A stretch of DNA of 64,000 bases from Streptomyces sp. APSN-46.1 (GCF_022815725.1 NZ_JALGRF010000008.1:62001-126000), one strand, 5' to 3'; counted from the first letter of the stretch, positions 50,178 to 58,781 are shown. Numbers and translations: made by a program. The notes: generated from the sequence alone by a model not told the origin.

Positions 50178-51020
50178 ATGTCTGAGCTGTCCAACGCTGA
50201 GAAGCAGGCAGACAGTAACAACGCGGCCTCGTCCCACACGCTTCTGGAAGGGCGGCTCGGGTACCAACTCGAGTCCGCCCTTCTGGTGCGTGCGCTGACC
50301 CACCGCTCGTACGCGTACGAGAACGGCGGTCTGCCCACCAACGAACGGCTGGAGTTCCTCGGGGACTCCGTGCTGGGCCTGGTGGTCACGGACACGCTGT
50401 ACACGACCCATCCGGACCTGCCGGAAGGCCAGCTGGCCAAACTGCGGGCCGCTGTGGTCAACTCACGCGCACTTGCGGAGGTCGGGCGCGGCCTCGACCT
50501 CGGCTCCTTCATCCGGCTCGGCCGGGGCGAAGAGGGCACGGGCGGCCGGGACAAGGCCTCCATCCTCGCCGACACCCTTGAAGCGGTGATCGGCGCGGTC
50601 TACCTCGATCAGGGCCTCGACGCGGCCTCGGAGCTGGTGCACCGGCTCTTCGACCCGCTCATCGAGAAGTCCTCCAACCTCGGGGCCGGCCTGGACTGGA
50701 AAACCAGTCTCCAGGAGCTCACGGCGGCCGAAGGCCTTGGCGTACCGGAATATCTGGTCACCGAGACCGGACCGGACCACGAGAAGACCTTCACCGCTGC
50801 CGCCCGCGTCGGTGGTGTCTCGTACGGCACCGGCACCGGCCGCAGCAAGAAGGAAGCGGAACAGCAGGCGGCGGAGTCCGCGTGGCGCGGGATCCGTGCC
50901 GCCGCGGACGAGCGGATCGCGGCGGCCTCGGCCGCCGCCGCTCAGGCTCCGACTCCGGAGCCCGCTCCGGCCGAGGACGGCGGGGCGCCGATGCCCGTCG
51001 ACCCGACGCCGCAGGCCTGA
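50178..51020 (+). CDS. rnc: Ribonuclease III
   Basis: Cleaves double-stranded RNA in rRNA maturation and mRNA control; the S. coelicolor orthologue (absB) also affects antibiotic synthesis. 280 residues. LTHRSYAYENGG, NERLEFLGDSVLGLVVTDTL (catalytic signature), KASILADTLEAVIGAVYLDQ, and a dsRNA-binding domain (DWKTSLQELTAAEGLGVPEY, GTGRSKKEAEQQAAESAW). An Ala/Pro/Glu-rich tail of ~45 residues follows. ATG at 50178. Confidence 0.96.
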   Translation: MSELSNAEKQADSNNAASSHTLLEGRLGYQLESALLVRALTHRSYAYENGGLPTNERLEFLGDSVLGLVVTDTLYTTHPDLPEGQLAKLRAAVVNSRALAEVGRGLDLGSFIRLGRGEEGTGGRDKASILADTLEAVIGAVYLDQGLDAASELVHRLFDPLIEKSSNLGAGLDWKTSLQELTAAEGLGVPEYLVTETGPDHEKTFTAAARVGGVSYGTGTGRSKKEAEQQAAESAWRGIRAAADERIAAASAAAAQAPTPEPAPAEDGGAPMPVDPTPQA

Positions 51021-51040
51021 CCCCTTCCTTCGGGACATCC

Positions 51041-51071
51041 CCGCCCGCCCCTGCCTCGCAGGGGCGGGCGG
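51041..51071 (+). terminator. Terminator after rnc
   Basis: CCGCCCGCCCCTGC (51041-51054) pairs with GCAGGGGCGGGCGG (51058-51071), loop CTC. No T run. Confidence 0.6.
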
Positions 51072-51138
51072 ACCCGTCTCCGGGGTCGGCCGGTAGGCTC
51101 GCCGGAGAGCGTGAATGTGGTTACCCCGGAGGAATGCC

Positions 51139-52008
51139 GTGCCCGAGCTGCCCGAAGTCGAAGTCGTCCGGCGCGGCTTGGAGCGCTGGGTGGCCGGCCG
51201 GACCGTCGAGGCGGTCGAGGTGCTGCACCCGCGGGCCGTACGCCGGCACCCGGGCGGCGGCGCCGATTTCGCGGCGCGGCTCGCCGGGGAGACCATCGGG
51301 GTGCCGCGGCGGCGGGGGAAGTACCTGTGGCTGCCCCTGGAAGGACGCGACCTGTCGGTGCTCGGGCACCTCGGGATGAGCGGACAGCTCCTGGTGCAGC
51401 CGGAGGGCGTGGCCGACGAGAAGCACCTGCGGATCCGGGTGCGGTTCCGCGACACCGCCGGGACCGAGCTGCGGTTCGTCGACCAGCGGACCTTCGGCGG
51501 GCTCTCGCTGCACGAGACCGTCCCCGACAGCGCGGACGGGCTGCCCGACGTCATCGCGCACATCGCGCGGGACCCCCTGGATCCGCTGTTCGACGAGGGG
51601 GCGTACCACCTGGCCCTGCGCGCCAAGCGGAGCACGGTCAAGCGGGCCCTGCTGGACCAGTCCCTGATCAGCGGGGTCGGCAACATCTACGCGGACGAGG
51701 CGCTGTGGCGCGCCAAGCTGCACTACGAGCGCCCCACCGCCACCCTCACCCGCCCCCGGAGCGCGGAACTCCTGGGCCATGTCCGGGACGTGCTGCATGC
51801 CGCCCTGGCCGTGGGCGGCACCAGTTTCGACAGTCTCTACGTCAATGTGAACGGGGAGTCCGGGTACTTCGACCGCTCGCTTGACGCCTACGGGCGCGAG
51901 GACGAGCCCTGCCGGCGCTGCGGTACGCCGATACGGCGGCGGCCGTGGATGAACCGGTCCAGCTACTTCTGCCCGCGCTGTCAGCGGCCGCCGCGGGTGG
52001 CATCGTAG
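51139..52008 (+). CDS. mutM: Formamidopyrimidine-DNA glycosylase
   Basis: Removes 8-oxoguanine and other oxidised purines. 289 residues starting PELPEVEVVRRGLERW after the GTG at 51139; the N-terminal Pro is the catalytic nucleophile after Met removal and Glu3 assists. RRRGKYLWLPLEG carries the conserved Lys. ISGVGNIYADEALWRAKLHY is the helix-two-turn-helix. CRRCGTPI-x10-YFCPRCQ is the C-terminal zinc finger. GGAGGA precedes the start. Its 3' end overlaps the convergent hxlR gene by 28 bp. Confidence 0.96.
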   Translation: MPELPEVEVVRRGLERWVAGRTVEAVEVLHPRAVRRHPGGGADFAARLAGETIGVPRRRGKYLWLPLEGRDLSVLGHLGMSGQLLVQPEGVADEKHLRIRVRFRDTAGTELRFVDQRTFGGLSLHETVPDSADGLPDVIAHIARDPLDPLFDEGAYHLALRAKRSTVKRALLDQSLISGVGNIYADEALWRAKLHYERPTATLTRPRSAELLGHVRDVLHAALAVGGTSFDSLYVNVNGESGYFDRSLDAYGREDEPCRRCGTPIRRRPWMNRSSYFCPRCQRPPRVAS

Positions 52009-52412
52009 GACTGCCGGGCGGTCAGCACCTGCTCCATGCTGCTCTCCAGGAGGTGGATCAGCGCGAGCAGCCGGTCGGCGACCTCGCGGCCCAGCGGGGT
52101 CAGCTCGTAGTCGACGCGCGGCGGGTTCGTCGGCTGGGCCTCGCGGTTGACGATGCCGTCCCGCTCCAAGGCGTGCAGGGTCTGGGAGAGCATCTTCTCG
52201 CTCACGCCGTCCACCCGGCGGCGCAGCTCGTTGAACCGGCACGGGCCTTCACGCAGGGCGCCCACGGTGAGGCTGCCCCAGCGGCCGGTGACGTGCTCCA
52301 GGGTCGCGCGGGAGGGGCACGCGCGCGCGAATACATCGAATAGGCCGAACGGCAGCTCGGCCTCGGCGGCTGCCACGTCCGATGCGGCTTCGGTGCTGAC
52401 AGGGGTCTCCAT
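51981..52412 (-). CDS. HxlR-family transcriptional regulator
   Basis: 143 residues. The HxlR-type winged helix is CPSRATLEHVTGRWGSLTVG, RFNELRRRVDGVSEKMLSQT and LHALERDGIVNREAQPTNPP, with an N-terminal Cys typical of redox-sensing members. The ATG at 52412 has no clear ribosome-binding site, and an 18-bp inverted repeat sits 11 bp upstream. The end overlaps mutM on the opposite strand. The target is unknown; neighbouring genes are housekeeping, so it may act elsewhere. Confidence 0.88.
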   Translation of the reverse strand: METPVSTEAASDVAAAEAELPFGLFDVFARACPSRATLEHVTGRWGSLTVGALREGPCRFNELRRRVDGVSEKMLSQTLHALERDGIVNREAQPTNPPRVDYELTPLGREVADRLLALIHLLESSMEQVLTARQSYDATRGGR

Positions 52413-52422
52413 GGCGAAAGCG

Positions 52423-52467
52423 TACTCCGCCACAGCGCTCACCCTGGGGGAGCGCTGTGGCGGAGTA
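52423..52467 (-). promoter_or_regulatory. 18-bp perfect inverted repeat upstream of hxlR
   Basis: Arms TACTCCGCCACAGCGCTC (52423-52440) and its complement (52450-52467), 9-base loop. It is 26 bp past the CAP-gene stop, so it may be that gene's terminator, and it also covers the hxlR 5' region where an operator could be. Confidence 0.65.
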
Positions 52468-52492
52468 AGTGATCACGGGCGACCGGGACGGT

Positions 52493-53377
52493 TTAGAAGC
52501 CGAAGTCCTGGGTCCACCAGGGGCCGCCGGACGCGACGTACACGCCGACGCCCAGGGTGCGGAACTCGCAGTTGAGGATGTTCGCCTTGTGGCCCGGGCT
52601 GTTCATCCAGGCATTCATCACTGCCTGGGCGTCACCCTGGCCCCGGGCTATGTTCTCGCCGCCGAGCCCCGAGATGCCGGCCTGCTCGGCGCGGGCCCAG
52701 GGGGTGTTCCCGTCGGGGTCGGTGTGGCCGAAGAAGCCCCGTACGGCCATGTCGTTGCTGAACGCCCCGGCCAGCGCCGCGAGCGGCGGGTTCGCCCGGA
52801 CCGGACCGCAGCCGGCCTGGGCCCGCTCCTGGTTCACCAGGGTGAGTACGGCGGCCTCCTCGGCGGAGTGGCCGTCATCGGGCGTCGGCGCGGGCGGCTT
52901 CACCGGCGTCGGGGCGGCGCTCTTCGTCGGCGCCTTGGCGGGGGCCTTGGTGGGCGCCTTGGTGGGAACCTTCGCCGGCGCCTTCGACGGTGCCTTGGTG
53001 GAGGCGGAGGGGGAGGGCGTCGCGGACGGCGAGGGCGAGGCCGACGGCGTGGGGGACGCCGAGGCCGACGGAGAGGCGGTGGCCGAGCCGGCGGGGGAGG
53101 GGGCGCGGCCGGACAGGTTGGCGAGGCCGCCCTGCTGCTGCGTCGTGCCGTTGGCGCTCAGGGAGACCTTGGCCCCGGCCGGGGCGTCCTTCTTGGCCTC
53201 CGCCGTGGTGTCGGCGCCGGGGCCGACATAGGGGAAGGCGCTGCCGACCGGCACCAGGCCGGTGGTGACGGCCGCCGTGCCGAGGGCCACCGCCACGGAG
53301 ACGCCGAGCAGACCGTTGCGCACGGCGGTGCGCCGACCGCCGCGGCGCGGCGCGGCATGGAGGCGGTGGCGTCCCAT
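52493..53377 (-). CDS. Secreted CAP/SCP-domain protein with Ser/Lys/Ala-Pro linker
   Basis: 294 residues. A basic N-terminus (MGRHRLHAAPRRGGRRTAV) precedes a hydrophobic signal/anchor (LLGVSVAVALGTAAVTTGLV). Residues ~80-175 are a low-complexity SPSAS/KAPTKAP linker. The C-terminal ~120 residues are a bacterial CAP domain: AAVLTLVNQERAQAGCGPVR, FFGHTDPDGNTPWARAEQAG, GENIARGQGDAQAVMNAWMN and SPGHKANILNCEFRTLGVGV. The function of such exported proteins in streptomycetes is unclear. The ATG at 53377 follows AAGGAAAGG; 16-bp direct repeats lie upstream at 53403. Confidence 0.88.
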   Translation of the reverse strand: MGRHRLHAAPRRGGRRTAVRNGLLGVSVAVALGTAAVTTGLVPVGSAFPYVGPGADTTAEAKKDAPAGAKVSLSANGTTQQQGGLANLSGRAPSPAGSATASPSASASPTPSASPSPSATPSPSASTKAPSKAPAKVPTKAPTKAPAKAPTKSAAPTPVKPPAPTPDDGHSAEEAAVLTLVNQERAQAGCGPVRANPPLAALAGAFSNDMAVRGFFGHTDPDGNTPWARAEQAGISGLGGENIARGQGDAQAVMNAWMNSPGHKANILNCEFRTLGVGVYVASGGPWWTQDFGF

Positions 53378-53402
53378 GGCGGCTTGCCTTTCCTTACGAG
53401 GA

Positions 53403-53447
53403 CAACTGCTTACATGAGCAACTGCTAACAAGAGCAACTACTCGCCC
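53403..53447 (-). repeat. 16-bp direct repeats upstream of the CAP gene
   Basis: CAACTGCTTACATGAG (53403-53418), CAACTGCTAACAAGAG (53419-53434) and a partial third copy CAACTACTCG. They lie 25-70 bp before the CAP-gene start. Confidence 0.7.
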
Positions 53448-53537
53448 GAACGGGTGAGCTCATTGGAGCGCGACTGTAGCCCATGGGGCCCGGGGGGTGA
53501 TGTGCCCGGAAAGCGTTTGCCCCGTTAGCGTTCACGC

Positions 53538-53819
53538 ATGAATGCAGATGTCCGCATGACCGCATGGGTACGCGGCCGTGTACAGGGAGTGGGCTTCCGC
53601 TGGTTCACCAGGGCCAATGCCCTGGAGATCGGCGGCGTCGTCGGCTTCGCGCTCAACCTCGACGACGGCCGAGTGCAGGTGGTGGCCGAAGGTCAACGTG
53701 AGAATTGCCACCGGCTGCTCGAATGGCTCTGCTCCGCCGACACGCCCGGAAGGGTGGACGGAGTGACAGAGATCTGGGGGACACCGCGCGGTGGCTATGA
53801 CGGGTTCGCGATCCGGTGA
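53538..53819 (+). CDS. acyP: Acylphosphatase
   Basis: Hydrolyses acyl phosphates. 93 residues. MTAWVRGRVQGVGFRWFTRA carries the phosphate loop GRVQGVGFR with catalytic Arg; GFALNLDDGRVQVVAEG holds the conserved Asn. Length is normal. ATG at 53538. Position between mutM and smc matches many bacterial genomes. Confidence 0.95.
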   Translation: MNADVRMTAWVRGRVQGVGFRWFTRANALEIGGVVGFALNLDDGRVQVVAEGQRENCHRLLEWLCSADTPGRVDGVTEIWGTPRGGYDGFAIR

Positions 53820-53845
53820 TCAATCGACTGATCATGCCCTGATCA
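53817..53845. repeat. Three helically phased TGATCA palindromes
   Basis: TGATCA at 53817-53822, 53829-53834 and 53840-53845, spaced 12 and 11 bp, about one helical turn. The first overlaps the acyP stop codon. The 349-bp stretch 53820-54168 holds no convincing gene. Confidence 0.6.
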
Positions 53846-53995
53846 GATCTCTGGATGGTCCGCACACGGTCGGATCTGCGCATTCATCCCCGAAGCGTTG
53901 CCTCGGGGTGCGATTCGTGGAAGGCTCGGAGCTGAGGCTGATCTCCACGCCCCTTGCGAGGGCCGGGCCGCCCGCCGATACGGGGCGTGATCGTG

Positions 53996-54024
53996 TTGAC
54001 CGTCAAACTTTTTGGTGAGACGCT
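53996..54024 (+). promoter_or_regulatory. Promoter candidate of the 71-residue protein
   Basis: TTGACC (53996-54001), 17-base spacer, GACGCT (54019-54024). The -35 is inside a TTGAC-C-GTCAA palindrome. Good -35, weak -10. Confidence 0.4.
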
Positions 54025-54168
54025 GGAAGCCCCGCGCACCTGAGCTGTTTGGCAGTGCTGGCAGTAGTAAGCGCAGTGACTGACAGTCGCTGCCGGACAT
54101 CCGCGGGTGCGATTCCCTCACGACCCACACCGCTACGGTCGGTCACTCAGTGTGGAGGACCATCCATC

Positions 54169-54384
54169 ATGGCAAAGGCGCTTCTCGGTTACGTCGGCGG
54201 TTCCGATCCGCGACTCCTCGCCGAGATGCGACGGCTTCAGCAGCGCGTCCAGGACCTTGAGTCCGAGCTCGTACGGATTCAGTCCGAAAATGACGCTCTG
54301 AACGCGGCCGCCGCTCAGCACGGAGACTCGCTGCTGGACAGCATCGGCATCGACGTACCCCAGGCGGAGCCTGCGCTCACCTGA
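54169..54384 (+). CDS. Small coiled-coil protein (71 aa), function unknown
   Basis: MAKALLGYVGGSDPRLLAEM followed by a coiled coil (RRLQQRVQDLESELVRIQSE) and an acidic end (SLLDSIGIDVPQAEP). ATG at 54169 with GTGGAGGAC upstream. The GYVG-x3-P-x-LL start looks conserved rather than random. Position between acyP and smc with its own promoter and terminator suggests an independently expressed small protein. Family not identified. Confidence 0.75.
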   Translation: MAKALLGYVGGSDPRLLAEMRRLQQRVQDLESELVRIQSENDALNAAAAQHGDSLLDSIGIDVPQAEPALT

Positions 54385-54435
54385 TCCGCGCTTCTCGTCG
54401 CTCAACTTCAGGCCCGCAAGATCTGCAAGATCTGC

Positions 54436-54465
54436 AAGGGACGCCTCGGCGTCCCTTCTTTCTTT
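54436..54465 (+). terminator. Terminator after the small coiled-coil gene
   Basis: AAGGGACGCC (54436-54445) pairs with GGCGTCCCTT (54448-54457), followed by a CTTTCTTTC tract. Confidence 0.75.
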
Positions 54466-54578
54466 CACCGGTCCATGCGAAGAGCGTTGGGCCAGGTGGG
54501 GGTGGTGATTCCTTTAGCGTCTGAAGTGCCCCGCACCTTCATGGGCGAAACGGAACGTGAAAGGTAGAGTCCGGCGGC

Positions 54579-57500
54579 GTGCACCTCAAGTCCCTGACCC
54601 TGCGCGGCTTCAAGTCCTTCGCCTCTGCAACGACCCTGCGGTTCGAGCCCGGTATCACGTGCGTCGTGGGCCCGAACGGTTCGGGCAAGTCCAATGTGGT
54701 GGACGCGCTGTCCTGGGTCATGGGCGAACAGGGGGCCAAGTCCCTGCGCGGCGGGAAGATGGAGGACGTCATCTTCGCGGGCACGACCGGGCGTCCGCCG
54801 CTCGGGCGGGCGGAGGTGTCCCTGACCATCGACAACTCCGACGGCGCGCTGCCGATCGAGTACGCCGAGGTCACCATCACGCGGATCATGTTCCGCGGGG
54901 GCAGCAGCGAGTACCAGATCAACGGTGACACCTGCCGCCTGCTCGACATCCAGGAGCTGCTGTCCGACTCCGGCATCGGGCGCGAGATGCACGTCATTGT
55001 CGGGCAGGGCCAGTTGGACTCCGTCCTGCACGCCGATCCGATGGGCCGCCGGGCGTTCATCGAGGAGGCGGCCGGCGTACTGAAGCACCGCAAGCGGAAA
55101 GAGAAGGCGCTGCGGAAGCTCGACGCGATGCAGGCCAATCTCGCGCGCGTGCAGGACCTGACGGAGGAGCTCCGCAGGCAGCTCAAGCCGCTGGGCCGGC
55201 AGGCGGCCGTGGCCCGGCGGGCGGCCGTGATCCAGGCGGACCTGCGGGACGCGCGCCTGCGCCTGCTCGCCGACGACCTCGTGACGCTGCGGGGCGCGCT
55301 CGACGCGGAGATCGCCGACGAGGCGGCGCTCAAGGAGCGCAAGGAGTCGGCGGAGGCGGAGCTGGCGGCCGCGCTGCGGCGCGAGGCGGAGCTGGAGGCG
55401 GCCGTACGGGAACTCGCGCCGCGGCTGGCCCGGGCCCAGCAGACCTGGTACGAGCTCTCCCAGCTCGCCGAGCGGGTCCGCGGGACCACGTCGCTGGCGG
55501 ACGCGCGGGTCACCTCGGCCTCGGCTCCCGTCGAGGACGAGCGGCGCGGCCGCGACCCGGAGGACATGCGGCGGGAAGCCGCGCGGATCCGGGAGCAGGA
55601 GGCGGAGCTGACGGCGGCTCTGGAGGCCGCCTCGCGGGCCCTGGAGGACACGGTCGAGCACCGGGCCGAGCTGGAGCGGTCGCTGGCCGCGGAGGAACGG
55701 CGGCTGAGGGACGCGGCGCGGGCCATCGCGGACCGGCGCGAGGGGCTGGCGCGGCTGACGGGGCGGCTGGGCGCGGCCCGGTCGCGGGCGGGCGCCGCGC
55801 AGGCGGAGATCGACCGGCTGGTGGCGGCGCGCGACGGGGCGGAGTCCCGGGCGGGTGCCGCGCAGGCGGAGTACGAGGCGCTGGCGGAGGAGGTCGGGGG
55901 ACTCGACGACCCCTCGGTGGAAGGGGAGTACGAGCAGGCGCGGGCCGCCCTGGCGGCGGCGGAGGCCGAGCTGTCGGCCGCGCGGGACGGGCTGGCCGCG
56001 GCCGAGCGGTCGCGGGCGGCGGTGTCGGCGCGGCGGGACGCGCTGGCGCTGGGCCTACGGCGCAAGGACGGCACCGGGGCGGTGCTGGCGGCGCGGGAGC
56101 GGTTCACGGGCCTGCTGGGGCCGGCGGCGGAGCGGGTGTCGGTGGCGGCGGGGCACGAGGTCGCGGTGGCGGCGGCGTTGGGGGCGGCCGCCGACGCGGT
56201 GGCCGTCGCCTCCGTGGGCGGCGCGGTGGGGGCGATCCGCCACCTGCGCTCCGCCGACGCGGGCCGCGCCACGTTCCTGATCGCCCCGCCGCCCGACCCC
56301 CCGTCGCAGAACCGAGCCGACACCCCCGCCACGGCCCCGTCGGCGGCGGCCGCCCTTCCGGCCCAGCCCCCGGCCCCGCACCGAGCCGACACCCCCGCGG
56401 CGGCCCCGTCCGCCCCGTCGGCGTCGGCTGCCCCGTCGGCGGGGGACGCCTTTCCGGGGCAGGCCCCGGCCCCGGACCGAGCCGGTGTTCCGGCGGCGGC
56501 CGCCCCCTCGGCGGGGGCCGCTCTCGTGGGGCAGGCCCCGTCCGTGGACGGATCCCGTGTCCAGGTGGCGTTCCCGGGCGGAGCCGGCGTCCAGGCGGCG
56601 GCGGCCGCACCGTCGGCGGGGGCCGCCCTTCCGTGCCCGGCCCCGGACGGAGCCGACGTCGCGGCTGCGGCGCCGTCCGCCACCCCGGCGGGTGAGGTTG
56701 GGGTCGCGGGGCAGGTACCGGGCCCGGGGGGCCCGGGGGGCGGTTTCGCGCAGAGCGGCCGGGTCGCTCACGGGTCGCCGGGTCCTGGGGACGGCGCGGC
56801 GGTTGTGGCGGGCAACGGGGCCGGTGCCGCGGGCCGTGTGGTGGCCGGCGCACGCCCCCTCGGCGTACCCGCGGGGGAGCTGGTGGAGGGGGAGGCCGCG
56901 GTGGTCCGCGCCGTGGGGTGGGTGCTGCGGGACTACGTCGTCGTCGGGACCCTCGACGACGCGGCGGCGCTCGTCGCCGCGCGGCCCGACCTGGTGGCGG
57001 TGACCGCCGAAGGGGATGTCCTCGGAGCGCACCTCGCGCACGGCGGATCCGCCGGCGCGCCCAGCCTGATCGAGGTGCGGGCCGCCGTCGACGAGGCCGC
57101 GGCCGAGCTGGCCGCGCTCGACGAGCAGTGCGAGACGTCGGCGGCCGGGAAGCTGGCCGCCGAGGCCCGGCGGGTCGAGGCTGCGGCCCTCGTGGAGGAA
57201 CTCGCGCGGCGGCGCCGGGCGGCGGAGCAGGCCAAGGCCGGGGTCGCCCAGCAGCTCGGGCGGCTCGCGGGGCAGGCGAAGGGGGCAGCCGGTGAGGCCG
57301 AGCGCGGCGCCGCGGCCGCGGCCAAGGCTCAGGACGCGCTGGAGCAGGCGCTGGCCGAGGTGGAGGAGTGCGCCGAGCGGCTCGCGATCGCCGAGGACAT
57401 GCCGATGGAGGAGGAGCCGGACACGTCCGTACGGGACCGGCTCGCCGCCGACGGGGCCAACGCGCGGCAGACCGAGATGGAGGCCCGGCTCCAGCTCAGG

Positions 57501-58661
57501 ACCCACGAGGAGCGGGTCAAGGGCCTGGCGGGCCGCGCCGACGCGCTGGATCGCGCGGCCGGTGCCGAGCGCGAGGCCCGGGCGCGCGCCGAGCGTCGCC
57601 GGGCCCGGCTGCGGTACGAGGCGGAGGTGGCCCGCGCCGTCGCCGACGGGGCCCGGCAGCTGCTGGCCCACATCGAGGTGTCGCTCGGCCGGGCCGAGCA
57701 GGAGCGTTCCGCCGCCGAGTACGCCAAGACCCTGCGCGAGCGGGAGCTCGACGGCGCCCGCACCCGCGGCCGCGACCTCAAGGGCGAGCTCGACAAGCTC
57801 ACCGATTCCGTACACCGCGGCGAGGTGCTCGGCGCGGAGAAGCGGCTGCGGATCGAACAGGTGGAGGGCAGGGCGCTGGAGGAGTTCGGCGTCGAGGCCG
57901 GCGCGCTCGTCGCCGAGTACGGTCCCGACCAGCCGGTCCCGCCGAGCCTGCCCGCCGAGGGGGAGCAGCTGCCGGAGGACCCGGAGCACCCCCGCAACCA
58001 GCCCGGCCCCTTCGTCCGCGCCCAGCAGGAGAAGCGGCTCAAGACGGCCGAGCGCGCGTACCAGCAGCTCGGCAAGGTCAACCCGCTCGCGCTGGAGGAG
58101 TTCGCGGCGCTGGAGGAGCGGCACCAGTTCCTGAGCGAGCAGCTCGAAGACCTGCGCAAGACGCGCGCGGATCTCCTTCAGGTGGTGAAGGAGGTCGACC
58201 AGCGCGTCGAGCAGGTCTTCACCGAGGCGTACCGGGACACGGCCCGGCAGTTCGAGGGCGTGTTCTCGCGGCTGTTCCCCGGCGGCGAGGGCCGGCTGAT
58301 CCTCACGGACCCGGACAACATGCTGGCCACCGGCGTGGACGTGGAGGCCCGTCCGCCCGGCAAGAAGGTCAAGCGGCTGTCGCTGCTCTCGGGCGGCGAG
58401 CGCTCGCTGACCGCCGTCGCCCTGCTGGTGTCCATCTTCAAGGCCCGGCCCAGCCCGTTCTACGTGATGGACGAGGTCGAGGCCGCGCTCGACGACACCA
58501 ACCTGCAACGGCTGATCCGGATCATGGAGGAGCTCCAGGAGAGCTCGCAGCTGATCGTCATCACGCACCAGAAGCGGACGATGGAGGTCGCCGACGCGCT
58601 CTACGGCGTCTCGATGCAGGGAGACGGCGTCTCCAAGGTCATCAGCCAGCGCCTGCGCTAG
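54579..58661 (+). CDS. smc: Chromosome segregation SMC protein with enlarged hinge
   Basis: Condensin ATPase that organises the chromosome. 1360 residues, about 170 more than usual actinobacterial SMC. MHLKSLTLRGFKSFASATTL, VGPNGSGKSNVVDALSWVMG (Walker A), two coiled coils, and LSLLSGGERSLTAVALLVSI (signature) with VMDEVEAALDDTN (Walker B) are intact. Between about residues 570 and 755, inside the hinge, is a Pro/Ala-rich segment (repeats like RADTPAAAPSA) after RATFLIAPPPDPP; the hinge resumes at VPAGELVEGEAAVVRAVGWV. GTG start at 54579. Confidence 0.95.
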   Translation: MHLKSLTLRGFKSFASATTLRFEPGITCVVGPNGSGKSNVVDALSWVMGEQGAKSLRGGKMEDVIFAGTTGRPPLGRAEVSLTIDNSDGALPIEYAEVTITRIMFRGGSSEYQINGDTCRLLDIQELLSDSGIGREMHVIVGQGQLDSVLHADPMGRRAFIEEAAGVLKHRKRKEKALRKLDAMQANLARVQDLTEELRRQLKPLGRQAAVARRAAVIQADLRDARLRLLADDLVTLRGALDAEIADEAALKERKESAEAELAAALRREAELEAAVRELAPRLARAQQTWYELSQLAERVRGTTSLADARVTSASAPVEDERRGRDPEDMRREAARIREQEAELTAALEAASRALEDTVEHRAELERSLAAEERRLRDAARAIADRREGLARLTGRLGAARSRAGAAQAEIDRLVAARDGAESRAGAAQAEYEALAEEVGGLDDPSVEGEYEQARAALAAAEAELSAARDGLAAAERSRAAVSARRDALALGLRRKDGTGAVLAARERFTGLLGPAAERVSVAAGHEVAVAAALGAAADAVAVASVGGAVGAIRHLRSADAGRATFLIAPPPDPPSQNRADTPATAPSAAAALPAQPPAPHRADTPAAAPSAPSASAAPSAGDAFPGQAPAPDRAGVPAAAAPSAGAALVGQAPSVDGSRVQVAFPGGAGVQAAAAAPSAGAALPCPAPDGADVAAAAPSATPAGEVGVAGQVPGPGGPGGGFAQSGRVAHGSPGPGDGAAVVAGNGAGAAGRVVAGARPLGVPAGELVEGEAAVVRAVGWVLRDYVVVGTLDDAAALVAARPDLVAVTAEGDVLGAHLAHGGSAGAPSLIEVRAAVDEAAAELAALDEQCETSAAGKLAAEARRVEAAALVEELARRRRAAEQAKAGVAQQLGRLAGQAKGAAGEAERGAAAAAKAQDALEQALAEVEECAERLAIAEDMPMEEEPDTSVRDRLAADGANARQTEMEARLQLRTHEERVKGLAGRADALDRAAGAEREARARAERRRARLRYEAEVARAVADGARQLLAHIEVSLGRAEQERSAAEYAKTLRERELDGARTRGRDLKGELDKLTDSVHRGEVLGAEKRLRIEQVEGRALEEFGVEAGALVAEYGPDQPVPPSLPAEGEQLPEDPEHPRNQPGPFVRAQQEKRLKTAERAYQQLGKVNPLALEEFAALEERHQFLSEQLEDLRKTRADLLQVVKEVDQRVEQVFTEAYRDTARQFEGVFSRLFPGGEGRLILTDPDNMLATGVDVEARPPGKKVKRLSLLSGGERSLTAVALLVSIFKARPSPFYVMDEVEAALDDTNLQRLIRIMEELQESSQLIVITHQKRTMEVADALYGVSMQGDGVSKVISQRLR
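56285..56845 (+). repeat. Degenerate GC-rich repeats encoding the SMC hinge insert
   Basis: About five imperfect units, each encoding a CCGAGCCGAC(A)CCC-type start followed by Ala-Pro-Ser-Ala runs and ending in L/F-P-x-Q. Frame is kept throughout, and homologous hinge sequence lies on both sides. Confidence 0.75.
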
Positions 58662-58753
58662 GCCCTGGCCCCGGCCCCACACCCGGGCCCCCAGCTTCAA
58701 GAAGTTAACCCATCACGCCCGATTTCCCGTTCAAGCGAAGTTAACGCCCCGTC

Positions 58754-58781
58754 TTGACTTCAGGAAATGAACGCATAGGCT
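58754..58781 (+). promoter_or_regulatory. Promoter of glcP
   Basis: TTGACT (58754-58759), a 16-base spacer and TAGGCT (58776-58781), close to the vegetative consensus; start expected near 58788. Confidence 0.65.

Noticed and set aside
53378..53437. A longer N-terminus of the CAP protein from a start near 53437
   Set aside because: That stretch is encoded by direct repeats, has no ribosome-binding site, and the ATG at 53377 has a good one followed by a basic signal-peptide start.
56285..56845. A frameshift or two split smc genes
   Set aside because: The reading frame is continuous and hinge-like sequence returns in frame after the repeat segment.
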